Shown here: piece by piece, positions 1-7,516 of the stretch
How the letters are laid out: each line of letters starts with the position of its first letter
How positions within the stretch are numbered: position 1 is the first letter of the stretch
NCBI GenBank assembly: GCA_003224085.1
Contig: QHYK01000101.1
Coordinates: 1 to 39,248, forward strand
Direction of reading: 5' to 3'
DNA length: 39,248 nt
From: Acidobacteriota bacterium
GTDB lineage: Bacteria > Acidobacteriota > Terriglobia > Acidiferrales > UBA7541
Notes under the pieces: model-generated
Told to the model about the DNA's origin: nothing
The model's input: the letters and a program-made list of their open reading frames with translations, nothing else
Database searches by the model: none
Translations under genes and position numbers: made by a program

Positions 1-53
1 TAAACGAGGCCCACGAGTCCCAAGGCGACTTGCAGCATGCGTTCGCGTTTCAC
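1..53 (-). CDS. N-terminus of a small membrane protein (partial)
   Basis: The leftward frame opens with GTG at 53-51 and reads VKRERMLQVALGLVGLV before running off the window edge. A strong ribosome site (GGGGAGG, about 59-66 on the + strand as cctcccc) lies 6-7 bases upstream and decides for this GTG over the in-frame ATG at 38. A KRER start followed at once by a hydrophobic helix resembles the first membrane segment of small DUF6632-like proteins common in Acidobacteriota. That assignment is from memory of the family and rests on only 17 residues. Confidence 0.5.
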   Translation of the reverse strand, partial: MKRERMLQVALGLVGLV

Positions 54-179
54 GATGACCTCCCCTTACGAAACCTACTCCCGCGCCGGAGCTGATGAGC
101 CGGATGTCGGGATATCCCACATTTGAAGCACATTCTTCGCATATCTCTCCCTGCTCGCGCCGTCAATCGCGGACCAGTC

Positions 180-345
180 CTATTTGGGACGTATCACGGC
201 TAACAGGAAGTTATTCGGGCTCGCTGGCTTGCTCCTTGACCACGCTTCGAGGATTCTTGTCCTCGCGCAAACCGACAAACTTCGAATGTCGCAACTTATC
301 GACTTACGCTCCATACTGCACCCCTTCATGGCGTGGGTCACCAAA
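180..345 (-). repeat. ~110-bp repeat, copy 1, with a 49-codon reading frame
   Basis: About 110 bases (235-345) match 1829-1939 without gaps at roughly 85% identity by eye, in the same orientation. On the minus strand copy 1 holds an open frame of 49 codons (329 to 180), starting MKGCSMERKSIS and containing RTRILEAWSRS. Copy 2 reads MKRCSMKRKSID and KTRILEAWSKS. Most differences change the amino acid, so selection on the peptide is not evident between these copies. No good ribosome site precedes the ATG. It may be a dispersed repeat or a decaying small gene. Confidence 0.5.
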
Positions 346-701
346 TCACGGGCCCAAAGACTACTCCGTGACGACTGGGCGCAACGATAGCACGACTTTC
401 AACGTTGTACGCGAATCCCGCCGAATGCCGTTGACCTGCGTCACGAAACGTTTATTCCACGGTGTCGGTGACGCGCCCTTACCCGAAACTTGTGATAGTC
501 GGTGAAGGCGATTTCCTTTAGGGTGGGCCACGCGCCAAACGCCGCCCTTCTTTGCCCTGACTGAAACGACCGGCAACCCCTCAAAGAAAGAGGCTAGCGA
601 AAAGCAGCCCCACCCTTGCAAAACCCGCAAGGATGGGCCACCCAAAGGCGTCTTTCGGGATTAACGCGCGCCCACCCGCCGGGATAAACACAGGGTCCTC
701 T
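346..701. other. Intergenic stretch without a gene
   Basis: No frame here is convincing. Short overlapping frames on both strands shadow one another and have no ribosome site or recognisable domain. The only structured element seen is the hairpin at 610-638. Confidence 0.5.
610..638 (-). terminator. Hairpin downstream of the alpha/beta hydrolase
   Basis: The arms cccacccttgc (610-620) and gcaaggatggg (628-638) pair over 10 of 11 positions around a 7-base loop. It lies about 65 bases past the stop of the leftward hydrolase gene. No U-tract follows, so it may equally be a palindromic intergenic repeat. A similar gtgggccac string occurs near 522. Confidence 0.35.
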
Positions 702-1727
702 TCATTGCTTCGTTTCACCGGCATCGAGAAAATTCCGAATCAATGCTACGGTTTCGGTCGGGCGCTCCTCCATCAGCCAATGCCCCGAACCGACAACCAC
801 GGCCTCCTGAACGTTCGTCGCCACGTGGCGCATGATCACGGCTTGCAATGCGCCGAAGGACTTCTCGCCGCCCACAGCGAGCACCGGCATCGGGAGCTTC
901 GTCTGTTCGAAGATTTTGTTGTCCTTCGCATCTTGGGAAAAGGCGGTGAACTGCGCAAAGCCAGCCCTCATTCCTCCCGGCTGAGCATAGGTCGCCGCGA
1001 AAAAGTTTCGGGTGGCTTCGTCGGGCTTGCTGGGATCTCCTGTGAAGTCATCCCATATACGGTCAAAATAGATTCGCTCACGGCCCGCGACCAACCTTTC
1101 CGCGGCAGGTCCATAAGCACTTCCGGGCGGAATAATTCCCGGAACAGTTGCTGCCTGATATGCATGAAAGTTAAAATGCAAATCCCAAACACCGGGATTG
1201 AGAAGTATCTTCATCTTGGTACACATGGAATTACGGCACTCCGCTTCAATCTCGTTCCACGGTTCGATTCCGGGAATGGGAGCATCCATGACGACTAAGC
1301 GTTTCACTTTGTTGGGATACATCGCGGCGTACGCATAAGCCACCATGTTCCCGATATCGTGGGCAACTACGAACGTGCGGTCATACCCCAGCCCCGTGAC
1401 AACCGCCCGGATGTCCTTGGCCTGGGTTTTCTTGTCATACCCACTCTCTGGCTTCGACGAACGACCGATGCCCCGAAGGTCAGGAACGACCACACTGTGG
1501 TCTTTCATCAAATCCGCCGCTAGCGGCGCCCAGGAATCGCTATTCTCGGCATATCCATGCAGCAGAACAACGACCGGCCCGCGCCCACCCGAACGCACGA
1601 AGATGTCCGCGCCTTCTGGGCTGTGAATCGTAGTTGCGCGGAAGCTAGATGGCAGTGAAGGGTGATTTTGGCCGATGCCCACTGACGCCGCGAGTAGCGT
1701 CATACCAAGAAAGACAATACTTCGCAT
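702..1727 (-). CDS. Secreted alpha/beta hydrolase, epoxide hydrolase-like
   Basis: A 341-residue alpha/beta-hydrolase-fold enzyme with an N-terminal signal peptide (about residues 1-19), so it probably acts in the periplasm or outside the cell. The HGYAENSDSW stretch (57-66) provides the oxyanion region. The nucleophile elbow reads VAHDIGNMVA with Asp124, as in epoxide hydrolases and haloalkane dehalogenases rather than the Ser of esterases. GSGHWLMEERP near 313 carries the likely catalytic His316. The pair of cap-domain tyrosines was not confirmed. The start is supported by AGGAGG seven bases upstream of the ATG. It stands alone, flanked by the repeat at 1815-1950. The substrate cannot be told from sequence. 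Confidence 0.85.
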   Translation of the reverse strand: MRSIVFLGMTLLAASVGIGQNHPSLPSSFRATTIHSPEGADIFVRSGGRGPVVVLLHGYAENSDSWAPLAADLMKDHSVVVPDLRGIGRSSKPESGYDKKTQAKDIRAVVTGLGYDRTFVVAHDIGNMVAYAYAAMYPNKVKRLVVMDAPIPGIEPWNEIEAECRNSMCTKMKILLNPGVWDLHFNFHAYQAATVPGIIPPGSAYGPAAERLVAGRERIYFDRIWDDFTGDPSKPDEATRNFFAATYAQPGGMRAGFAQFTAFSQDAKDNKIFEQTKLPMPVLAVGGEKSFGALQAVIMRHVATNVQEAVVVGSGHWLMEERPTETVALIRNFLDAGETKQ

Positions 1728-1758
1728 GAGGACGCCTCCTGGCTTGAAGCGGATTGTT

Positions 1759-1950
1759 TCATAGAACGCCAGACGTATCCAGGCTCCGCCGATTTTGCTT
1801 AGTCCGACGCGGCTTCGCCAACGTGCTCTTTGACCACGCTTCGAGGATTCTTGTCTTCTCGAAGCCCGACAAATTTCGAATGTCGTAATCTATCGATTTA
1901 CGCTTCATACTGCACCTCTTCATGGCATAGGCAGCCAAACCGGAGACCAT
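1759..1950 (-). repeat. ~110-bp repeat, copy 2, with a 63-codon reading frame
   Basis: Second copy of the repeat seen at 235-345. The minus-strand frame (63 codons from 1950, or 54 from the ATG at 1923 that aligns with copy 1) is rich in Lys and Arg and reads MKRCSMKRKSID then FEKTRILEAWSKS. There is no clear ribosome site. The copies lie on either side of the hydrolase gene, both on the same strand. Whether this is a small gene or a non-coding repeat is open. Confidence 0.4.
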
Positions 1951-2798
1951 AGGGTGTTCCGTTGCGAATTATACGCGGCGGTTTTGAATGCTAGCGTCCC
2001 GGAGTATCGTCGGGAATCGCGTGATGGAAGCCGTTCCGGTCACAGGAATTCCTCCATGGGATCGCGGGATGGGACAGGGCGAGATGCGGATCTTCCGATT
2101 CGACCTGGGACAGCCTGTAAGGGTCTCAAAACACAAGCCTCGCAAATCCCGAAACGCTGTGGGACAAGTTGGGAAGCCGTGGGGATCGTTTTCTCCACCG
2201 ATTCTTGCGATCGTTCCCGCCGTTCCCGCACGCCCGTGTATGCGCGGCGGAACGGGAACGGGAATTCGCCCACACCTCTTCGTGACCCGAGTTCTGTGGC
2301 GTGTGTCGAAGAACTGATCCGCTAAGTGGGTAAGCGGAACAACGAAACCAGGTGAAACGGAAGCGGGCACTGCAGGGATGCAACCATCGCCGAGGGATAA
2401 CCTGGTGGGCTTCACACTTCTCCCCACATCGGACGAATAGACCCCCGCATGCCTTGAAAATCCTCTTCCGTTTTTCCCGCGCACTAACGCACCCACTTGT
2501 CGGCGCAGCTCCACCTTGTGCATTGGCAGGGTTCGGGGGAAAGAGTTTCCCGACGCGTCGCTCGGTCGGATCAACACATCAAACCGGGACGATTTTCCCT
2601 GCCGAGTGCGGGCCGGTACAATAGGGTTGCTGAATCTTGAGTCAGCGTAACAATAGCAATGACGTAGGAGGCGAGGCAACATCATCGTTTCCAACGTGCT
2701 CCCACGGAAGCGAACGTCAACGAGCCACTTCTCCGGTTAGGCGACCAGGCATGTAGACTGAAGTCGATGGGAGCCGAAGCGGTTTGCCAGGCGCTTTA
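1951..2798. other. ~850 bp without a convincing gene
   Basis: Several long frames overlap on both strands here (for example 1969-2694 minus and 1954-2325 plus). Their translations are Arg/Pro/Cys-rich with no hydrophobic core, no domain and no ribosome site, as expected of chance frames in GC-rich DNA. A GC-rich inverted repeat lies at 2220-2261: ccgttcccg at 2220-2228 pairs with cgggaacgg at 2253-2261, and an extra half-copy lies at 2212-2219. Confidence 0.5.
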
Positions 2799-3473
2799 TC
2801 ACGGAACGAGATTCGGCGCAGCAGGTTCAACGGCAGAGGCAGCGCCCAGGACACCCTCCCTCGGCACTAAAGTCACGCGAAAATCCCCGAACTCTTCGTC
2901 GAGGATTCCCGAATAGATAACGAATAGGCCTACGGCGGCGTCAATGAGGACTTGCGAGACAAAGGGTACTATGGCACGCATCGGGCCACCCAGCGCGGCA
3001 AGAATTCCAATCGTCATACTTAGAGCTATAGAACCAGCGATCCTGAGAATCACGGAGTAGACAACGTTGCGCCAGATGAATTCCCACCATACGCGCAGTG
3101 TTCGTTGAAAGGACCGGGACAAAGGGTCGCCGCCAGAACCAGGAGCGCGGGGCAGCAATGCGATGGAGAAAGAGCGGAATTTCTTTCCCAGAATGCGCCA
3201 GATGCCAAGCACCGAAACCGCGGAGATGACGACATAGGGCAAGATCCGATTAGCCCATAGCACAACCTGGGTCGAAAGCACATCGTTTTCCCATGCCTTG
3301 CGTAGCAGGACCGTGAGAACGACGATGATGAAGAACGAAATCAGGGATGTCGGCCAGTAGTAGGCCCACCAAATCCGAAGGCCATGGCCAAGGTTAGGCT
3401 GAATGTAATCTCCCTGGGACGGAGATGCGCTCTCGAGCGAAGCTGAGTCGAGCAAGCCAGGTTTGTTTAGCAT
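2799..3473 (-). CDS. Small multi-pass membrane protein with internal duplication
   Basis: A 224-residue integral membrane protein of unknown function with about four to five hydrophobic segments. It is built of two similar halves. Each begins with an aromatic helix (LRIWWAYYWPTSL near residue 32 and LRVWWEFIWRNVV near 126) and ends in a short polar strand (FRSFSIALLPR near 100, FGDFRVTLVPR near 197). This two-fold repeat suggests gene duplication and fusion, as in pseudo-symmetric small membrane proteins. The ATG at 3473 has only a weak upstream GAG as ribosome site. No neighbour suggests a role. Not recognised as a named family. Confidence 0.7.
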   Translation of the reverse strand: MLNKPGLLDSASLESASPSQGDYIQPNLGHGLRIWWAYYWPTSLISFFIIVVLTVLLRKAWENDVLSTQVVLWANRILPYVVISAVSVLGIWRILGKKFRSFSIALLPRAPGSGGDPLSRSFQRTLRVWWEFIWRNVVYSVILRIAGSIALSMTIGILAALGGPMRAIVPFVSQVLIDAAVGLFVIYSGILDEEFGDFRVTLVPREGVLGAASAVEPAAPNLVP

Positions 3474-3755
3474 TGCGTTGCTCGCATTGTGGGCTGTGTG
3501 ACTAGTAGAGTCAAGTAACCGAGCTTACTGTGCGCGCGACCTGAGAGGGGCATCTGGTAGGAACCTTTCCGATTTTCCCGCCCTAATCAGTCACCCGCGA
3601 AGTTCTCGATGAAGATATCGCGCAGCGTCACGACGAACAGTCTATATCAGAATGGCGGCTAGGCACCGAGACCCACTTTACCGGTAAGGCGACTTACCAA
3701 GCGCTTGCAGAAAGAGCAAGCTAAACTGAGAAATCTCTTCGCGGTGTACTGGTGT

Positions 3756-4634
3756 CTAAGTAATTGAGGCCAACGCGAGAGGAGGACAGTCCTCGTCTAG
3801 GTCCTTGTCCTCTGTGAGTACGGCGGCGACCGTGGCGCGGCGCTTTTCGTTCTGGGCGATTGCAGTGTTGATAATCTCAGCTTTCGAGTCGTGCTCTAAA
3901 CGAAGTTCCTTTATGGTTTCCCCAACCGCCTCTGTGGTTGTCTTGAGGGAAGCGAAGGCGTTCCGTCTGCGAACGAAGTCCTCCCGAAGCTGGCGAAGTT
4001 CCCGCTCAGTCGTCGAGGTTATGAATTCCTCAAACTGCCTAAGCCTGTGAACTGCCGCGTGATCGAGGTCCTGCTGACACAGAACGCACTTCGATCCGTC
4101 CTCTGTGACCGGGAAAACCTTCCCCGGATAAGCCTGCTGCTCGGAGAAAACCCGAGATGACTCCCACATCGCCTTCCACTGCTCGCCACCTGTTCCTGAG
4201 AGCAAGCTCTGTGGAAATGTCACCTCACGCAAGCGCTTCGCTTCCTCGCTCTTGCGGCGACCTTCTTTCCTGGCGTCAAACACTGCCGCAACCTCTACAT
4301 CCGACAATGCCGACTCCACTCGGCTCAGATGCTCGCCAAGTGCACGGACGCGACTGGCGCGGATATTGAGTTGGGCAATCAGTTTGTCAGGATTGTTGGC
4401 CTGCAAATCTTGCAGGGCCTTTTCCAAGAAGCCAAGCCGCCTTTCTTCCTCTGGTGATAGTCGTGTGACTGCCTGAACGGCTTCCGGCTTCGTAAGTGAA
4501 TTGATGTTTCCTGTGAGCCTCGCCGCCGCTGTCCCTGCGGGAATCTGAGCGACGATAGGAGCAAGGGTGTTGGTATTCAATGCGCGCTGTTCTGATTCGA
4601 GCCTAGTGGAACCACCTTGCAGGTTTTGACGCAA
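3756..4634 (-). pseudogene. Orphan middle fragment of an AAA/SMC-like ATPase
   Basis: A 292-codon frame that begins at a TTG directly after an in-frame TAG. It matches in style the central part of large AAA_13-type ATPases, often linked to phage defence. It has an acidic/basic helical segment (residues 50-140), a WKAMWESSRVFSEQQAYPG stretch, a zinc-hook-like CVLCQQDLD (CVLC at 183-186), then a coiled coil to about 270. The N-terminal Walker A half and the C-terminal signature/Walker B half are both missing. Only ~126 bp separate it from the next gene upstream, with no P-loop in any frame there. It is therefore read as a remnant with both ends lost. The family assignment is from recalled motifs. 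A free-standing coiled-coil protein is the alternative. Confidence 0.5.
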
Positions 4635-4760
4635 CTACCTTTCTGGTGGGTTCGTTTATCATTTGCAGCCGCGGTGTACGACCCTATTGTTTGACCACTA
4701 ATCGACGAACGCCGTTGCGAATCCGACATCGCTCAGCCGCGCTGTCTTACTTTCGAAGAG

Positions 4761-6632
4761 CTAGTGCCACATGGAGAGATGTAGGCTCATGGTGGAGGCA
4801 AAGGAGCTGTTGCACATGGAGTTCACAAACAGCCTTTCACTGTTACTCTCCACGTAATTCTGGGCTGACCCCGGAGCGCCTGCGTAAGCCGCTGAATCGT
4901 CTGCGGCAGCCTCCGGCGGACCTGCGAGCAACGACTGCGCTGCCGGGATCCACTGCTGGCGGAATGTCTGACGTTCCGGCTCAGAAAGCCGCGCCCATCG
5001 GAAGCGCAGCGCCTCCCAGAGAAGTGGGATTTGTGAGAACTGCTTTTGCTGCTCTCCTGAGTAACTGCTGTATTTTGCCGCAAGACTCTGGGCAAGCTGG
5101 TCCTTGAAATGTCGGTTGGCGATAAAAGCCTTTTTGTGCAAGCATTCGGTAACCATGAAAGCAACGAACTCCGCATAGGCATCGGCGACTTGCAAGGTGA
5201 GCGGCGGGTTGCCGTCGGCGATGGGCCGGTGCGCCGAATCGTATATATTCAGCACCCATCGCGAGAGCACATCGTTTGGCGTTTGCCGCATAAGATCGAG
5301 ATACTTTTCGCGAAGTACTTCGCGCAGCAAACGTTGCTCCTCCGGAGTCTTTCGGCCGAGTTGGTCCTGAAAGTTGAGAACATTGACGGTCGCGTCTATG
5401 TCATCCCGGCGGCTGGTCTTCCAGGAGTCCACGAGCGAGTCCCGAAATTGAGCGCGTTGCTCAATGGTCAACTGGGCGTCGAGCAACCACTCGAACAAGC
5501 CGATTCCTTTGTTCACCATTTGACTTGTCAGAGGCGGGTTGCCAGAAACCAACAGCTGAGCAGCTGAGTCGTCCGCGCCTGAGAACAATTCAGCGGCCGG
5601 TGGCGCTGCTCCGCCAAAGGGTGCTCGTTGGCTGGATCGCAGCGAAGCGCTGCTTTCGATTACATTTACGGTCACTGTGAACGGCTGACTGTCGCGTAAG
5701 ATTTGAAGGTTTGCCATGCTGCCAGGCATGAGCTGAGTCATGGCAGCCCTTACATCTGCGGCGCTACCGATCGGGGCTCCATTGAGGGCAGTGATCACAT
5801 CGTGGACGCGCACTCCCGCCTGTGCTGCAGGACCCTCTGGTTCGATCTTAGTCACCAGCGCGCCATTGCCATGCGAAAGGCCAACTGATGGTGATGGTAG
5901 ATCTGTGACGCCAAGGCCAATGCGCCCCCGTGGGGCTGAGGCGACGGCAGATCCGACGGTCGCTGGCGCGGTTGAAAGCGGCTGCGTTCCAGAGCTAATT
6001 TCCGGGGACGAGGAAGCCGGTGGAATTGACCCGGGGGCCGGGGCATAACTGTTAGCAGCGCCAGGTGTTTGACCCACTGTCCCAGTGCCACTCAGCACCG
6101 TCGACGGATCTCTGATCGCGGCGATCAATGTGCTAGGGTCAGCCGCGTCTCGTGGATTAAAAAGGGACGGCTGCCCTGGCTGCAGGTCGTTCTCGTTCGG
6201 CATCCACCAGAAGTGGTACGCGCCATGCGCGGTTTTGATCTCCGTAGCCTTTTCAGGTGTCCCGAGCAAAACCCACTGTTGCACGACCGTTAGATCAGAC
6301 CGCGAGACTCGGAAGCTATGCTTCTTATCTTTGTCTGGCCGAATCACTTCATAGCGAATGCTGTCTGCTGAGATGTAGAGGTAGCCCAGGCACCAGGACC
6401 CGGTGTGAGCATGCGCTACGGGGAAGCGCACTTCACTTGCCAATGCACCTGTCTGCTGGGCTGCGGCAACTGTGCAAGATACACGCGACAAAAAAATTGC
6501 GCTGGCCAGAAGGCCTGCGAGTGCCCACGTTACAACCGAAGGAGAGGTTGTGCGCGCTGTCTTCATAGACGCATTCATCCATCTCGTTTCTGCTTCTGGA
6601 AATGATTCACGGCGTGAAGAGGTTGCGCTCAT
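4761..6632 (-). CDS. Membrane-anchored or secreted PDZ-domain protein
   Basis: A 623-residue protein with an N-terminal hydrophobic segment (about 33-58) preceded by positive charges. A small domain at 75-145 (TGSWCLGYLYIS, SFRVSRSDL) is followed by a Ser/Pro/Ala-rich linker (180-235). A PDZ domain spans about 236-327 (GRIGLGVTDLPS, GPAAQAGVRVHDVI, LNGAPI), and the C-terminal half is helical and lacks a recognised catalytic site. No protease triad was seen, so it is probably a peptide-binding scaffold rather than a DegP-type protease. It is the last gene of the eight-gene leftward cluster, five bases after the Ig-like protein and preceded by GAGG eight bases before the ATG. A later ATG (residue 20) is an alternative start. 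Confidence 0.75.
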   Translation of the reverse strand: MSATSSRRESFPEAETRWMNASMKTARTTSPSVVTWALAGLLASAIFLSRVSCTVAAAQQTGALASEVRFPVAHAHTGSWCLGYLYISADSIRYEVIRPDKDKKHSFRVSRSDLTVVQQWVLLGTPEKATEIKTAHGAYHFWWMPNENDLQPGQPSLFNPRDAADPSTLIAAIRDPSTVLSGTGTVGQTPGAANSYAPAPGSIPPASSSPEISSGTQPLSTAPATVGSAVASAPRGRIGLGVTDLPSPSVGLSHGNGALVTKIEPEGPAAQAGVRVHDVITALNGAPIGSAADVRAAMTQLMPGSMANLQILRDSQPFTVTVNVIESSASLRSSQRAPFGGAAPPAAELFSGADDSAAQLLVSGNPPLTSQMVNKGIGLFEWLLDAQLTIEQRAQFRDSLVDSWKTSRRDDIDATVNVLNFQDQLGRKTPEEQRLLREVLREKYLDLMRQTPNDVLSRWVLNIYDSAHRPIADGNPPLTLQVADAYAEFVAFMVTECLHKKAFIANRHFKDQLAQSLAAKYSSYSGEQQKQFSQIPLLWEALRFRWARLSEPERQTFRQQWIPAAQSLLAGPPEAAADDSAAYAGAPGSAQNYVESNSERLFVNSMCNSSFASTMSLHLSMWH

Positions 6633-6637
6633 AATCG

Positions 6638-7477
6638 TTACCTCATGGACAGCACGTAGTGCACGATCTCGTCAGAATATCCGGGGGCCCGCACAATCAA
6701 TATCGGCCCGAAGGATGCAGGGAGTGTTTCCAAACCCAAGCGGCTCGTTGCCCGCAGTGGTGCTGCCGCGTTCAGTGTATATGTAATGGGGCGGTTCGCC
6801 GGCCCAAGCGATTTCCCATTCACCAGAACTTCGGCGCCGGCAACAGGTTGGCGGGTGCGTGCATCAACCGCCGAGACGGTAAACGTCGCTGTGCCAGGCC
6901 GAAGGACTGGACTTCCCGCCACTCCGACCAGGAGGGTGGGCCGCACTACCGACAGGGTGAAAGCTCCACCACCACCGGGAAACTGATTCACAGGTGTCAT
7001 TACCTGTCCAGAGGGCGGGGTAAGCACGTTGAGGCAGAATGGCTGGCCCCCCATCGAGCCACAACGTCGCGCCATGGTCAATCCGATAGTCAGCGGAATC
7101 GGCCTTCCCGTAACTCCACGTGCGATGTCAATCGTGACGGGTGCGCCGTCCAATTGCGCCCCAGTCTTGGCATCAAATGCGTTCACCGTGAGCAATACCT
7201 GCTCCCCGGGTCGAAAGGCACGATTGGGAGAAGTCTTGACGAAGATGTGAGGCTGCGGGTTCGAGCGCAAAAGCTCCGGATGCGTGATCGGTGGCAAGGT
7301 GCGCTGGATTACAGGCGGGACAACTACCGGCTGCGCGGGCTTCAACTGAACTTGGAGACTGTGGATTGGTGGGCGAATGATCCCTCCAGAGATATTTGTA
7401 CCAACGGCTACCAACATGGCCAGAGCCACGAACACGCGGCGCCAGTTGGCCTCAAGACTACTCCGAGCCTTGATCAT
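6638..7477 (-). CDS. Secreted Ig-like / carboxypeptidase-regulatory-like protein
   Basis: A 279-residue exported protein with a signal-peptide-like start (residues 12-30). It has a proline-rich segment and two beta-sandwich-like units of the surface Ig type: FRPGEQVLLTVNAFDA near 92, and LRPGTATFTVSAVDARTRQP near 193 followed by VAGAEVLVNGKSLG. The last unit resembles the shared tail of the four upstream proteins in its PVAGAxVxVNG core and its late GYS motif, but lacks the CPTVDG box. AGGAGG precedes the ATG at good spacing. It lies 39 bases after the HET-C-like gene and five before the PDZ gene, so co-transcription is likely. No enzyme motif. Confidence 0.7.
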   Translation of the reverse strand: MIKARSSLEANWRRVFVALAMLVAVGTNISGGIIRPPIHSLQVQLKPAQPVVVPPVIQRTLPPITHPELLRSNPQPHIFVKTSPNRAFRPGEQVLLTVNAFDAKTGAQLDGAPVTIDIARGVTGRPIPLTIGLTMARRCGSMGGQPFCLNVLTPPSGQVMTPVNQFPGGGGAFTLSVVRPTLLVGVAGSPVLRPGTATFTVSAVDARTRQPVAGAEVLVNGKSLGPANRPITYTLNAAAPLRATSRLGLETLPASFGPILIVRAPGYSDEIVHYVLSMR

Positions 7478-7516
7478 GATGGCCTCCTTGAGCTCAGCGA
7501 TACAGGATCCTTCACT

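Noticed and set aside
633-1298. 221-codon rightward frame
   Set aside because: Antisense to the alpha/beta hydrolase, which has a catalytic site, signal peptide and strong ribosome site.
1969-2694. 241-codon leftward frame overlapping several rightward frames
   Set aside because: Arg/Pro/Cys-rich, no domain, no ribosome site, and frames of similar length exist on both strands; typical chance frames.
3590-3660. Leftward peptide VTLRDIFIENFAGD before a stop
   Set aside because: Too short, no upstream frame; could be a gene scrap but nothing supports it.
2460-3740. Possible duplication of the flanks of the small membrane gene (ccggt-aggcgac strings near 2733 and 3680, ttccg-tttcccg strings near 2466 and 3569)
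   Set aside because: Similarity is short and patchy; cannot be separated from chance by eye.
4761-6632. PDZ protein as a DegP/HtrA protease
   Set aside because: No trypsin-like His-Asp-Ser domain precedes the PDZ domain; only the PDZ part is supported.
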